From Bacteriovorax sp. Seq25_V (lineage in GTDB: Bacteria; Bdellovibrionota; Bacteriovoracia; Bacteriovoracales; Bacteriovoracaceae): a stretch of 64,000 nt of DNA. Below are positions 1 to 9,399 of the stretch, in pieces; position 1 is the stretch's first letter; the number at the start of each line of letters is the position of its first letter. Location of the stretch: contig NZ_AUNI01000021.1 in NCBI RefSeq assembly GCF_000447795.1, positions 248,001-312,000 on the forward strand, read 5' to 3'. The translations under genes and the position numbers were made by a program. Below the pieces are notes generated by a model. That model was not told the origin of the DNA and did no database searches. It was given only the letters and a program-made list of their open reading frames with translations.

Positions 1-125
1 AGTCTAAATCAGTCATATTCTTTATAAGAAAAACTTTAAAGATCACTACCTTCGAAGTAACATTATACAGAATTAAAATTTTGGCACTCTAATAGGCCAG
101 AAGTCAAATTTGTAGGAGAGACTGT

Positions 126-965
126 ATGCAAAAGTTAGGTATTATTGGTGGAAGTGGTATTTATTCTTTAGATAATATTAAGATTGTTGCAGAGCATATT
201 GTTGAAACACCATTTGGAGCACCAAGTGATGCAGTTATTCAGGCTGAGGTTAATGGAGCTGAGTGTTACTTTTTGCCAAGGCACGCACGCGGTCATAAAA
301 TTCTCCCACATGAAGTAAATTATAGAGCGAATATATATGCCCTTAAAAAATTAGGTGTTGATGTGATCATTAGTGTGTCAGCTGTTGGATCACTGAAAGA
401 AGAGCATGCCCCGACTCACTTTGTACTTCCTGATCAGTTTATTGACTGGACAAAAGGTAAGAGAGAGAGAACTTTCTTTGGTGAAGGTATCGTTGCTCAT
501 GTGTCGACAGCTTACCCTGTAGAAAAAGTTCTTCAAGAAAGAATTCATAAAACTTGTATGGAGCTTGATATTAATGCCCATAAAGGCGGAAGTTATATCT
601 GTATCGAAGGCCCACAATTTTCTTCGAGAGCAGAGTCGGAACTATATCGTTCATTCGGAGCTTCAGTTATTGGTATGACAAACGTACCAGAGTCTTATCT
701 TGCGAAAGAGGCGGGAATTGCTTATGCAACAATTGCAATGGTTACAGATTATGACTGTTGGAAAGAAGAGCATTGTGCTGTTGATGAAATTATGAAAGTT
801 ATGACAACTAATAATCAAACAGTGCAGAAGTTAATTCTAAAGCTCATCCCAGATCTGGTAGCAAACCCAATTTCATTTGTAAAAGAGAATGCTGTGGGTG
901 TGATGACTCCTAAAGACCTTTGGACAGAAGCTCAAAAAGAGTGGATGGAAGTGATTTTAAAATAA
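126..965 (+). CDS. mtnP: S-methyl-5'-thioadenosine phosphorylase
   Basis: Purine nucleoside phosphorylase family enzyme of 279 residues that cleaves methylthioadenosine with phosphate to adenine and methylthioribose-1-phosphate, in the cytoplasmic methionine/polyamine salvage route. Seen: a phosphate-binding GGSG at residues 8-11, PRHARGH at 51-57 followed by PHEVNYRAN at 61-69, the MTN signature at 184-186 and the catalytic TDYD at 207-210. These fit the MTAP branch rather than PNP; a 6-oxopurine-specific relative is the alternative. The start has an AGGAGA ribosome site. Its stop overlaps the rsmH start by one base (TAATG), so it is translationally coupled to the dcw cluster, a place where mraZ often sits. 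Confidence 0.93.
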   Translation: MQKLGIIGGSGIYSLDNIKIVAEHIVETPFGAPSDAVIQAEVNGAECYFLPRHARGHKILPHEVNYRANIYALKKLGVDVIISVSAVGSLKEEHAPTHFVLPDQFIDWTKGKRERTFFGEGIVAHVSTAYPVEKVLQERIHKTCMELDINAHKGGSYICIEGPQFSSRAESELYRSFGASVIGMTNVPESYLAKEAGIAYATIAMVTDYDCWKEEHCAVDEIMKVMTTNNQTVQKLILKLIPDLVANPISFVKENAVGVMTPKDLWTEAQKEWMEVILK

Positions 966-1975
966 TGACATATACGGAACACTACTCTGTATTAAAGAAA
1001 GAATGCCTTGATCTATTGTATGAAGGTATTAGTGATGATCCTTCGTATCGTCCGCTTTTTGCTGACTGTACATTTGGGGGAGGCGGTCACTCACTTGCGA
1101 TTGTCGAAAGAGATAAACGTTCTTCGCTTATTTCTTTTGATCAAGACCCTGATGCATTAAGAAATGGTCGTGAACTAATTGCGGCGAGAAATATTGGGGA
1201 TAGACTTCATCTCGTCGATTCAAACTTTGTTCATTTTGAAGAAGTGGTAAAGAACCAGAAAGCTGAACTTCTCGAAGGCCATGGTGGTCTCGATGGCGTG
1301 TTACTTGATCTCGGTGTTTCCTCTCATCATTTCGATGCTGGTGATAGAGGTTTTTCGTTTCGAATGGAAGCACCTCTCGATATGAGAATGGATTTTGATA
1401 ATGATGAAATCCAAACAGCAAAAGATATTATTAATAACTATAGTGGTGAAGAACTTTCAAAAATCTTCTATGCCTTTGGTGAAGAGAAATTTACAAAGAA
1501 GATTGTTGCAAATATTCTCGAGAAGAGATTAATTGCCCCTATAGAGACAACAACTGAGTTAGCGGAACTTATTCGTGAGAGTTATCCCGCTAAACTACGT
1601 TATGGAAAGATACATCCTGCTACTAAATGTTTTCAGGCCTTGAGAATTGAGGTGAATAAGGAGTTATCGGTATTAACCGACGTGATTCCTCAGATAATTC
1701 CTTTATTAAAAAAAGGTGGTAAACTATTAGTAATAACATTCCATTCTCTTGAGGATAGGATTGTGAAGCATGAATTTAAAAATTATGAACTTAAAGAAGA
1801 TGGTGTTCTTTGTGAAGTGGTGACGAAAAAGCCGATTATTCCATCCGATGAGGAAATAAAAGAAAATTCACGCTCAAGAAGTGCTAAACTAAGAGTGCTA
1901 AGAAGAATCGAAAGCAAAAGAGTAAAGAGCAAGAATAAGTATGCTCAGTTTTCTAAGATAGGAGAACAAGAATGA
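965..1975 (+). CDS. rsmH: 16S rRNA (cytosine-1402-N4)-methyltransferase
   Basis: RsmH/MraW methylates N4 of C1402 in 16S rRNA using SAM and is usually the first or second gene of the dcw cluster. The ATG at 965 (336 residues) is preferred over an in-frame start 45 bases upstream inside mtnP, because it overlaps the mtnP stop as TAATG and gives the expected N-terminus beginning with the H-x-x-V-L-x-x-E pattern. Seen: SAM motif CTFGGGGHS at residues 35-43, DLGVSSHHFD at 115-124 and RGFSFRMEAPLDMRMD at 128-143, all family signatures. The last codons overlap ftsL by four bases. Confidence 0.96.
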   Translation: MTYTEHYSVLKKECLDLLYEGISDDPSYRPLFADCTFGGGGHSLAIVERDKRSSLISFDQDPDALRNGRELIAARNIGDRLHLVDSNFVHFEEVVKNQKAELLEGHGGLDGVLLDLGVSSHHFDAGDRGFSFRMEAPLDMRMDFDNDEIQTAKDIINNYSGEELSKIFYAFGEEKFTKKIVANILEKRLIAPIETTTELAELIRESYPAKLRYGKIHPATKCFQALRIEVNKELSVLTDVIPQIIPLLKKGGKLLVITFHSLEDRIVKHEFKNYELKEDGVLCEVVTKKPIIPSDEEIKENSRSRSAKLRVLRRIESKRVKSKNKYAQFSKIGEQE

Positions 1976-2307
1976 CCTCAGGGACGAGAGCTCAAAGAAG
2001 CAAAAACATCAACGTTACAGGCGCATTTAAAGAGAAATTTAAAAATATCTTTTTTAGTGCTCAAGGAATGCCAATTGTTCTTTGCCTGATCACAGTAACA
2101 ATCCTCTTTGTACTATTTAGAATGAAAGGTGTTGAGATGAATTATCAGATTAACTCAATTCAAAAAGATGTAGAGAAAGTAAAAGTAGAAGGAAAGGAAC
2201 TAAAGGCTAAGAAAGCAAAATACCTTTCAATTAATAACTTAAGAAAAATGGCTAAAAAGCACGATCTTGCTCAACCGAAGCAACATCAGATTATTGTTGT
2301 GCCGTAG
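1972..2307 (+). CDS. ftsL: Cell division protein FtsL-like
   Basis: A 111-residue bitopic protein: basic N-terminus of about 35 residues, one membrane segment near residues 36-52, then a Lys/Glu-rich helical region predicted to form a coiled coil. FtsL sequences are poorly conserved, so the call rests on this topology, the size and the position between rsmH and ftsI, where ftsL is nearly always found. In other bacteria FtsL forms the FtsQLB subcomplex that activates FtsWI at the septum. It overlaps rsmH by four bases and is followed six bases later by ftsI. Confidence 0.85.
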   Translation: MTSGTRAQRSKNINVTGAFKEKFKNIFFSAQGMPIVLCLITVTILFVLFRMKGVEMNYQINSIQKDVEKVKVEGKELKAKKAKYLSINNLRKMAKKHDLAQPKQHQIIVVP

Positions 2308-2313
2308 AGAACT

Positions 2314-4230
2314 ATGAAAGAAATTGAAAAGAAGCGCATACAATTTATTTTTATTTTTTTCTGTTTAGCTTTTACTGCTGTAATATTTAAAGCATTAAAA
2401 GTTCAAGTAGTAGATAAAGAGCACTTACTTTCAAAAGCAAGCAAACAATTTTTTAGAGAAAGAAAAGTATATCCGCGTCGTGGACATATTTATGATAGAA
2501 ATGGGAATCCTTTAGCGATTAACGTTCGTACTTATAGTATCTTTGCGATTCCTAAAAATATCAAATCTGATGAAGCATACACAAAAATTGCTAAAATAAT
2601 TCCAGATGTTAATGCAAAAGAACTGAAAAAAAATGTTGAAGAAAGAGGTAAGTTTACTTGGATCGCTCGTAAAGTAAGTCTAACTTCAGAGCAGTTTGAT
2701 GAGTTAAAAGATATTCCTGGTGTATACGGTGAAGAAATTCCAAAAAGATTTTATCCTAACCATGAACTAGCCGCACAAGTTCTAGGATTTGTTGGAGTTG
2801 ATAACGATGGACTATCTGGTCTCGAACATCAGTTTGATAAAGAACTTCAAGGTGAACCTCAAATTATAAAATATGTAATCGATAATAAAGGTCGTCCCGT
2901 AAGATTTGTTTCACAAAATACTGGAGATCGCGCAAAAGACCTTTATTTAAGTATTGATAAAGATCTTCAGGCCGTAGCTGAAAAGCACCTAAAAGAAGCT
3001 GTTGAAGAAGTTGAGGCATTTCGTGGCGGTGTTGGTGTAATGAATGTTGAAACTGGAGAGATTCTTGCGATGGCAAACTATCCGGCTTTTGATCCAAATG
3101 ATCCAACAACAAGTGAAAGTATTCATAGAAAGCTTCCGTTTGTAAGTGATCCTTTTGAACCAGGGTCAACGTTCAAGTTATTAACAGTAGCTTCTGCTCT
3201 TGAGCATAAGATTGTAAGACCAAATACAAATTATTATTGTGAGCAAGGTCGACTGAAGGTTGAAGATCATATAATCACTGAAGCAGAATCAAGAAAGAAA
3301 TTTGAATGGCTTTCTGTATCTGAGATCGTTCAACACTCATCGAATGTTGGTACAACTAAAATTGCATTTGATCTAACATTTCCAAAGTTAAAAGAAACTG
3401 TTGTGAAGTTTAATATCGGTGAAAAGACAGGAGTAGAGGTTCCTGGAGAATCGCGTGGTATTTTTACCGATGATAAAAATGTCTCTCCACTTTCTTTAAG
3501 TAATATTAGTTTTGGTCAAGGTGTCGCAACGACAGGTATCCAGATGATGGCGGCTTATGCTGCAATCGCTAATGGCGGAAATTATGTTACTCCTACAATT
3601 TTAAAAGTCGATGACCCAAACAAAGTAGTAAAGAAGAGAATTATTTCTGAGAAAACAGCTGAAGAATTAACTCAGATGATGGTTGAGACTGTTGAAAAAG
3701 GAACAGCAACACAGGGAAGAGTTCCTTATTTTACAATTGCCGCTAAGACAAGTACTGCTCAGAGATCAGATGCTTCTGGTATGTATAAAGGTTATATTCC
3801 TGGCTTCTTAGGTTATCCAGTTGGCGTAGAAAATAAATTTGTTGTCTATGTATATATCGATAATCCAGCACCAGGAAAGTCGTATTATGGAAATACCGTT
3901 GCTGGTCCTGTATTTAAAAAAGTTACAGAGTTTTTACTTTATAAGAATAAGGAATTTGAAAAACTTGCAGAGAATAATGAATATAAAAATGCTGATGCAT
4001 TTGATTCTGTAAAGGTAACACAATCATCTAAAAGAACATTTGGTAATGGAAGAATTCCTAACTTTATTGGACTTGACAAAAAATCTGCGCAAAACCTTGC
4101 TGATAAATTAGGTATTGATTTAGTTCATTCTGGAATAGGGGTGGTTACGAATCAATCGATAGAGGCAGGGGGAACAGTATCTAAGAATGATGTTGTGAAA
4201 TTAAAATATACTCCTCCAACTTATGAATAA
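2314..4230 (+). CDS. ftsI: Septal peptidoglycan transpeptidase FtsI (PBP3) with PASTA domain
   Basis: Class B penicillin-binding protein of 638 residues that cross-links septal peptidoglycan together with FtsW. Seen: an N-terminal membrane anchor at about residues 9-30, a dimerisation domain with the R-R-G-x-I-Y-D-R-N-G motif at 55-64, and transpeptidase motifs STFK at 285-288, SSN at 342-344 and KTS at 478-480. A single PASTA domain occupies about residues 573-636. A PASTA domain on the divisome PBP is standard in Gram-positives and less usual in diderms. The gene overlaps murE by eight bases. Confidence 0.95.
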   Translation: MKEIEKKRIQFIFIFFCLAFTAVIFKALKVQVVDKEHLLSKASKQFFRERKVYPRRGHIYDRNGNPLAINVRTYSIFAIPKNIKSDEAYTKIAKIIPDVNAKELKKNVEERGKFTWIARKVSLTSEQFDELKDIPGVYGEEIPKRFYPNHELAAQVLGFVGVDNDGLSGLEHQFDKELQGEPQIIKYVIDNKGRPVRFVSQNTGDRAKDLYLSIDKDLQAVAEKHLKEAVEEVEAFRGGVGVMNVETGEILAMANYPAFDPNDPTTSESIHRKLPFVSDPFEPGSTFKLLTVASALEHKIVRPNTNYYCEQGRLKVEDHIITEAESRKKFEWLSVSEIVQHSSNVGTTKIAFDLTFPKLKETVVKFNIGEKTGVEVPGESRGIFTDDKNVSPLSLSNISFGQGVATTGIQMMAAYAAIANGGNYVTPTILKVDDPNKVVKKRIISEKTAEELTQMMVETVEKGTATQGRVPYFTIAAKTSTAQRSDASGMYKGYIPGFLGYPVGVENKFVVYVYIDNPAPGKSYYGNTVAGPVFKKVTEFLLYKNKEFEKLAENNEYKNADAFDSVKVTQSSKRTFGNGRIPNFIGLDKKSAQNLADKLGIDLVHSGIGVVTNQSIEAGGTVSKNDVVKLKYTPPTYE

Positions 4231-5557
4231 CGCACACACAATTAAATCAGTTACAACGAATATCCAAGATGCAGATAGTAATTCTGCTGTTTTTTATCGA
4301 ATCAACGAAGGGCAGAAAAACAAAGACCTCTTTATTGAGCGATTAAAGAATTCGCAAGCACAAGTCGTATATGTTTATTCAGTAGAACAATGGAATTGTG
4401 AAGACGACCGTGTGGTCTTAGTTAATGAGGATGAATTCTTAAATCTTCAAGAAAAACTTTGTAATGATGTCTATCCAAATTGGTCTAAAGTAAAAGTTAT
4501 TGGAGTAACTGGGACAAATGGAAAGTCGACGATTGTTCACTTGTGTCAGCAAATTCTAAGTGCAAATGGGCAGAAGGCTTTCACTATTGGAACAATTGGA
4601 GTCTTTGATGGAGAGAAGGAACTACTTCCTTCCCCAGGGGCAACAACACCATCAGCAATTGATTTAAAAAGAATTCTACATACTTTATCGACATATGATT
4701 TTGCATGTATCGAAGTGTCTAGCCATGCTTTAGCGCAGGGAAGACTAAAAGGTATTGAACTAATAAGTGCGGGCTTCACTAATCTCACTCAAGATCATTT
4801 GGACTATCATGGGACATTAGAGAATTACTTCTTAGCAAAAGTAAAAATTTTGGAACATGCAAATAAGCTATATATCCCTGCAGGTGAAGATGAGCTTAAA
4901 AACCTTCTTGATAAAGCAAGTATTAAATATACTGTTGCTCCACAAGTAGACGTCTCATATTTAAAAGATAGCTTTCAAATGAGCTTTAACTTAAAAAATA
5001 TAAGTTTAGCGAATTCACTGGTAGTTGAAGCACTGGGAAAAAAAATAGTAATACCTACAGATATTGATTTACCTAAAGGTCGATTCAATCTTTTTTCATA
5101 TGAAAAATCTTCTTACGTTGTTGATTATGCACACACCCCTGATGCAATATTAAATCTTTGCTCAGAAACAAGAAAGGCGTTCCCAAATCATAAGATAATC
5201 ACTGTCTTTGGATGTGGAGGAGATAGAGATCGAGCGAAACGAGTAAAAATGCTTGAAGCAGCACTTCCTAGTTCCGATGAAGTAATTGTAACGACCGATA
5301 ATCCACGTACAGAAGATCCTGAACAAATAATTTCAGATATCGTTAAAGGTCATGAAGATGATAAATGTATTACTATATGTGTAGATAGAAAAAAGGCAAT
5401 TGATTTATCTGTTCGAAGCTATAGTAGGGATACTATTGTCTTAATCGCAGGGAAAGGTCATGAAGAATATCAGGATATAATGGGTGTAAAGCATCATTTT
5501 AGTGATATTGAAGAAGTAAAAAATAAAATTGAGATACTAAAAAATGAAGATAATTGA
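4223..5557 (+). CDS. murE: UDP-MurNAc-tripeptide synthetase MurE (meso-DAP type)
   Basis: ATP-dependent Mur ligase that adds the third stem-peptide residue to UDP-MurNAc-L-Ala-D-Glu in the cytoplasm. Seen: GTNGKST P-loop at residues 97-103, LTQDHLDYHG at 188-197, the lysine expected to be carbamylated at 206, DYAHTP at 301-306 and DNPR at 359-362. The DNPR motif is the established mark of meso-diaminopimelate specificity, as opposed to lysine. At 444 residues it is short for MurE: the N-terminal UDP-binding domain is only about 85 residues and lacks the usual D-S-R signature. It overlaps ftsI by eight bases and murF by 14. Confidence 0.95.
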   Translation: MNNAHTIKSVTTNIQDADSNSAVFYRINEGQKNKDLFIERLKNSQAQVVYVYSVEQWNCEDDRVVLVNEDEFLNLQEKLCNDVYPNWSKVKVIGVTGTNGKSTIVHLCQQILSANGQKAFTIGTIGVFDGEKELLPSPGATTPSAIDLKRILHTLSTYDFACIEVSSHALAQGRLKGIELISAGFTNLTQDHLDYHGTLENYFLAKVKILEHANKLYIPAGEDELKNLLDKASIKYTVAPQVDVSYLKDSFQMSFNLKNISLANSLVVEALGKKIVIPTDIDLPKGRFNLFSYEKSSYVVDYAHTPDAILNLCSETRKAFPNHKIITVFGCGGDRDRAKRVKMLEAALPSSDEVIVTTDNPRTEDPEQIISDIVKGHEDDKCITICVDRKKAIDLSVRSYSRDTIVLIAGKGHEEYQDIMGVKHHFSDIEEVKNKIEILKNEDN

Positions 5558-6881
5558 TTTTAAAAACATTAAAGGTATTAAGTATTCTTTTGGTAGTTTT
5601 AGTGATCGAGAGATTTCACTAACTACTGATTCAAGAAATACTGAAGGAAAGAATGTATTCATCGCTTTGAAAGGTGATAACTTTGATGGATACAAATATC
5701 TCGCTCAAACGCTAGAGTCGGGAGTCGAAGTTGTTGTTTTTGAGTCTGGACCAGAGGAAGAAAATAGACAAGTTAAAGTTAAAAAGCTCTTTGAAAACTA
5801 TGCCGATAGATTATTTATTTGCGTAGAGAATTCCTTGGAATTTTTACAAGCAAGTGCCGCTTATTGGATTAGGAAGTGGCAAAGTGAATGCGATGGAAAA
5901 GTTTTAAGTCTTACTGGGTCAAATGGAAAAACAACAACAAAAGAATTACTTTTAGCTTTTTCTAAAATTATCTTTGATGATTCGGTTATTTCAACAAGTG
6001 GAAATTTGAATAATCATATTGGTGTCCCTTTAACTATATTTGAAGTTAAACCAACTCATCGTTTTGCGATCATTGAAATGGGGACAAACCATCCAGGTGA
6101 AATTGAAGTGTTGTGCAACATTGCCAATCCAAACTTTGGCCTAATAACTAATATTGGTTCAGCCCATATTGAATTTTTAAAAAGTGAAGAAGGAATTCTC
6201 GAAGAAAAAGGTGCTCTTTATAGATATGTTACAAGTTACGGTGAGAAGTTCTTTTTGAATAAAGATGATCCTTATCTATCTACCTTAGAAACGAAATCAA
6301 AGGTGATTGAATTTAATTCTGATGATTTAGAAAAAAGTTTAGTCAATAAAGGTATTAAAGAAGATTACAATCAGTTCAATCTAAAATTTGCATATTTTGT
6401 GATAAAGAATTTATTCCCAGAAGAAAGTGCAAAACTAACAAATAATTTTTCAATGATTAAGCTGCCTGCAAATAAAAGAAGTCAGTGGATTACAATTGGT
6501 GAAAAGAAAATTTTTCTTGATGCCTACAACGCAAATCCTTCATCAATGAGAAAAGCTATTGAGTCAATCTGCACAAGAGAGGACTTGGATTTTGAGAAAT
6601 CTCTTTTTGTTTGTGGGGACATGAATGAACTTGGAGAAAGGGCTCCGTTGTATCACAATGAGATTGGAGAGCTTTTGAAAATGCTTGGTGTAAAACATGT
6701 TGCGTTCGTTGGGCGCTATGCAAAGCATTATAAAGCAGGCTTTGGTGATAATGCTCTAGTTTTTGAACAAAAGTCAGAGTTAGAAACTGATTGGAAAAAA
6801 TTGATAGAAAGCGTTGAATTTATATTCTTAAAGGCAAGCCGCTCTTTACAACTTGAGTCATTAATAGATATAACTTATTAA
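5544..6881 (+). CDS. murF: UDP-MurNAc-tripeptide D-Ala-D-Ala ligase MurF
   Basis: Mur ligase of 445 residues that attaches D-Ala-D-Ala to the tripeptide, giving UDP-MurNAc-pentapeptide. Seen: the N-terminal T-D-S-R signature at about 28-31 with the F-I-A-L-K-G-x-x-x-D-G pattern at 39-49, GSNGKTTT P-loop at 125-132, the ITNIGSAHIEF motif near 195-205, and the C-terminal DAYNANPSSM block typical of MurF. It overlaps murE by 14 bases, so coupled translation is likely. There is no ddl gene in the window to supply D-Ala-D-Ala. Confidence 0.96.
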   Translation: MKIIDFKNIKGIKYSFGSFSDREISLTTDSRNTEGKNVFIALKGDNFDGYKYLAQTLESGVEVVVFESGPEEENRQVKVKKLFENYADRLFICVENSLEFLQASAAYWIRKWQSECDGKVLSLTGSNGKTTTKELLLAFSKIIFDDSVISTSGNLNNHIGVPLTIFEVKPTHRFAIIEMGTNHPGEIEVLCNIANPNFGLITNIGSAHIEFLKSEEGILEEKGALYRYVTSYGEKFFLNKDDPYLSTLETKSKVIEFNSDDLEKSLVNKGIKEDYNQFNLKFAYFVIKNLFPEESAKLTNNFSMIKLPANKRSQWITIGEKKIFLDAYNANPSSMRKAIESICTREDLDFEKSLFVCGDMNELGERAPLYHNEIGELLKMLGVKHVAFVGRYAKHYKAGFGDNALVFEQKSELETDWKKLIESVEFIFLKASRSLQLESLIDITY

Positions 6882-6907
6882 TATTATCTTATTAATTTGG
6901 ATATCTT

Positions 6908-7984
6908 ATGCTCTATCACTTTTTGTATCCGCTGAGTAATCAGTTTTTTGCGTTTAATATTTTTAGATATATTACATTTCGTGCTGTTGTTGCTTTCTTG
7001 TTAGCGACAGTTTTCTCAATTATTTGGGGAAATTTGTTTATCAAATTCATGCAGCGTAAGCAGTTCGGGCAAGTTATTCGTGATGACGGCCCAGAATCTC
7101 ACCTTAAAAAAGCTGGAACGCCGACTATGGGTGGTGTTTTTATCATTGGCTCAATTTTAGGTTCACTTCTTTTCACTGGTAACTTTAATTCTAAGCCATT
7201 ATTAATCTCTATCTTTGTCATGCTTTCATACTTTGCGCTCGGATTTTTTGATGATTATGCAAAAGTTGCAAAGCAGAATACAAAAGGTGTAAGTGCTAAA
7301 GGAAAGCTATTGTGGCAATTTGCAACAGCTGGAGTCGCTTACTGGCTAATGCAGAAGTATGCGATTATTGGAACTGATCTCTACGTACCCTTTGCTAAGG
7401 GCCCGATATTAGAGCTTGGAATTATGTTCTTAGCATTTAGTGCTTTCGTAATTGTTGGCTCAAGTAATGCTGTTAATCTAACGGATGGTCTTGATGGTTT
7501 AGCAATAGGTCCAATTATCACTTCAGCGGCTACTTTTGGGATCTTTGCATATTTTGCGGGGCACAAGGAAATCGCTCAGTATTTACTTGTTCCATACGTT
7601 GAAGACGTGGGTGAGCTTGCTGTACTTTGTGCTGCTATGGTTGGTGCGGGCGTCGGCTTTTTGTGGTATAACTCTTACCCAGCACAGATTTTTATGGGCG
7701 ATGTAGGATCTCTTTCGCTTGGTGGAACACTAGGTACGATTGCGGTTCTTACAAAGAATGAAGTTCTCTTTGTTGTTGTTGGTGGAATTTTTGTTATTGA
7801 GGCCTTGTCGGTTATCTTGCAAGTTTCTTCTTACAAACTTAGAAAGAAGAGAATATTTAAGATGGCACCAATTCACCATCACTTTGAGTTGATGGGATGG
7901 CCAGAGACAAAAGTTATCGTAAGATTTTGGATTATTAGTATATTTTTAGCAATCACTGCGATTGCAACACTTAAAATGAGGTAA
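6908..7984 (+). CDS. mraY: Phospho-MurNAc-pentapeptide translocase MraY
   Basis: Polytopic inner-membrane enzyme of 358 residues that transfers phospho-MurNAc-pentapeptide to undecaprenyl phosphate, making lipid I. Seen: about ten hydrophobic segments, the FFDDYAK motif at 113-119, NLTDGLDGLA at 190-199, the YPAQIFMGDVGSL block in the last third and the IHHHFE motif near the C-terminus, all invariant MraY features. The length matches the family. It sits 26 bases after murF and three bases before murD. Confidence 0.97.
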   Translation: MLYHFLYPLSNQFFAFNIFRYITFRAVVAFLLATVFSIIWGNLFIKFMQRKQFGQVIRDDGPESHLKKAGTPTMGGVFIIGSILGSLLFTGNFNSKPLLISIFVMLSYFALGFFDDYAKVAKQNTKGVSAKGKLLWQFATAGVAYWLMQKYAIIGTDLYVPFAKGPILELGIMFLAFSAFVIVGSSNAVNLTDGLDGLAIGPIITSAATFGIFAYFAGHKEIAQYLLVPYVEDVGELAVLCAAMVGAGVGFLWYNSYPAQIFMGDVGSLSLGGTLGTIAVLTKNEVLFVVVGGIFVIEALSVILQVSSYKLRKKRIFKMAPIHHHFELMGWPETKVIVRFWIISIFLAITAIATLKMR

Positions 7985-7987
7985 ATA

Positions 7988-9370
7988 ATGGAGAGATTTA
8001 GAAACAAGAAAATTCTAATCGTTGGTATTGGGAGAACAGGTTTCAAACTCATCAATTTCTTTAACACTCTAGATTGCGAGATCAGAGTTACAGATATTAA
8101 ACCAATCTTCGATCTTAATAAGCAGGTTAAGAAATTAAAGAAAATTAGACCTGCACTTGAGATGACTTTCGGTGAGCATAGAGATGATGATTTTCTTGAT
8201 GCTGATGTTGTTGTTTACTCTTCTGCAGTTGATCCAAACCTTCCTCAACTAGAACTTGCGAGAGCGAATGGTAAAGAAGTTTACTCTGAGTTCGCTCTAG
8301 GTAATAAACTATGTAGAAAACCAATTATTGCTGTTTGTGGAACTCACGGAAGAACGACAGTTGCACATATGATCGGTTTCTCTCTTAAGCAAGATGGAAA
8401 GAATGTATTTGTTGGTGGAACGGACGATACTCCATTCGTTGAATACTGCATGCTTCCAAATAGAGATGAAATCGATTACGTAATCGTTGAGGTTTCAGCT
8501 GTTCAAATGAGAAGCCTCCCAGAGTTTCACCCGAAGATGGTTGTGTTTACAAGCATTGGTGAAAAATACCCTGCACGTCACTTCACTTCAATGGGTGAGT
8601 ACATGGAAACAAAACTTAGCATCGTGAAGAGCTTATCTCCTGATGATGTACTTGTTTGTAACTTTGATAAATTAGCTAATAATACATTCTTTAGAAACGC
8701 GAACTGCCAAGTTGCTTGGTACTCGAGAAGATCATTTGTTAGCCTTGGCGTGATGGATGAAATTCAAGGAACACATTTCCACGAGAGAAGAATCCACTCT
8801 AATATCAACTACCACTCAGAGTTTATCGTTAGCAAAATGAGAATTGTTGGTCAAAATAATAGAGAAAACTTACTAGCTGCTGTAACTGCATGTAAGGCCC
8901 TTGATGTTTCAGACAAGGCAATCCAACTTTGTATTGAAAAATTCCCTGGAATTCCACACAGACTTGAATTCCTTATGGAGAAGAACGGAGTTTCTTTCTA
9001 TAACGATTCAAAAGCTGAAACTATGGATGACATGGTTGAGTCACTTGAGGCATTTAAAGGTTCTGTTATCTTAATCGCTGGTGGTAAAGATGATGAAGAG
9101 TTTGATTATGAGCCTTACACTGATGCTCTAATCAAGCACGCACGTGTTGTTGTTCTCGTTGGTGAAACTAAAGAGAGAATGAATAGAGCTCTTGGTGATC
9201 ACGACCAAACTTATATCGTTGGATCATTTGAAGAATCTGTCTTATTTGCATATCAGAAATCTCGTACTGGAGATACTATTCTATTGTCACCAGGAAACTC
9301 TGCAACAGACTTTTTTAGAGATTACGAAGAACGTGGAAACTATTTCAAAAAACTTGTTTATCAATTATAA
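7988..9370 (+). CDS. murD: MurD-position Mur ligase with divergent catalytic motifs
   Basis: By position (mraY-murD-ftsW) and C-terminus this should add D-glutamate to UDP-MurNAc-L-Ala. The C-terminal domain is MurD-like: a P-H-R-L-E-F block, Y-N-D-S-K-A, and LLSP...FFRDYEERGNYF at the end. The front half is not standard. The N-terminal YSSAV and the GTHG loop at 118-121 look like MurC. The P-loop lysine is arginine (GTHGRTT, R122, codon AGA at 8351-8353), and the usual N-x-x-x-DH-x-D metal/nucleotide motif is replaced by SIGEKYPARHF at 189-199. Glu168 and Lys209, likely equivalents of catalytic Glu and carbamylated Lys, are kept. It is either a divergent active MurD or a degenerate ligase. 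A terminator follows. Confidence 0.8.
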   Translation: MERFRNKKILIVGIGRTGFKLINFFNTLDCEIRVTDIKPIFDLNKQVKKLKKIRPALEMTFGEHRDDDFLDADVVVYSSAVDPNLPQLELARANGKEVYSEFALGNKLCRKPIIAVCGTHGRTTVAHMIGFSLKQDGKNVFVGGTDDTPFVEYCMLPNRDEIDYVIVEVSAVQMRSLPEFHPKMVVFTSIGEKYPARHFTSMGEYMETKLSIVKSLSPDDVLVCNFDKLANNTFFRNANCQVAWYSRRSFVSLGVMDEIQGTHFHERRIHSNINYHSEFIVSKMRIVGQNNRENLLAAVTACKALDVSDKAIQLCIEKFPGIPHRLEFLMEKNGVSFYNDSKAETMDDMVESLEAFKGSVILIAGGKDDEEFDYEPYTDALIKHARVVVLVGETKERMNRALGDHDQTYIVGSFEESVLFAYQKSRTGDTILLSPGNSATDFFRDYEERGNYFKKLVYQL

Positions 9371-9375
9371 GAGAA

Positions 9376-9398
9376 GGCCAGCATTGCTGGCCTTTTTT
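9376..9398 (+). terminator. Intrinsic terminator after murD
   Basis: A hairpin with arms GGCCAGCA (9376-9383) and TGCTGGCC (9385-9392), realistically a 6-bp stem with a 5-base loop, followed by six T residues at 9393-9398. It begins six bases after the murD stop and should end much of the mtnP-murD transcript, so ftsW needs its own promoter or read-through. Confidence 0.88.
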
Positions 9399-9399
9399 A

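Noticed and set aside
79-96. Sigma-54-like TTGGCAC upstream of mtnP
   Set aside because: The -12 half (TTGC) is absent at the required spacing.
920-964. 15-residue N-terminal extension of RsmH into mtnP
   Set aside because: The ATG at 965 overlaps the mtnP stop as TAATG and matches the family N-terminus.
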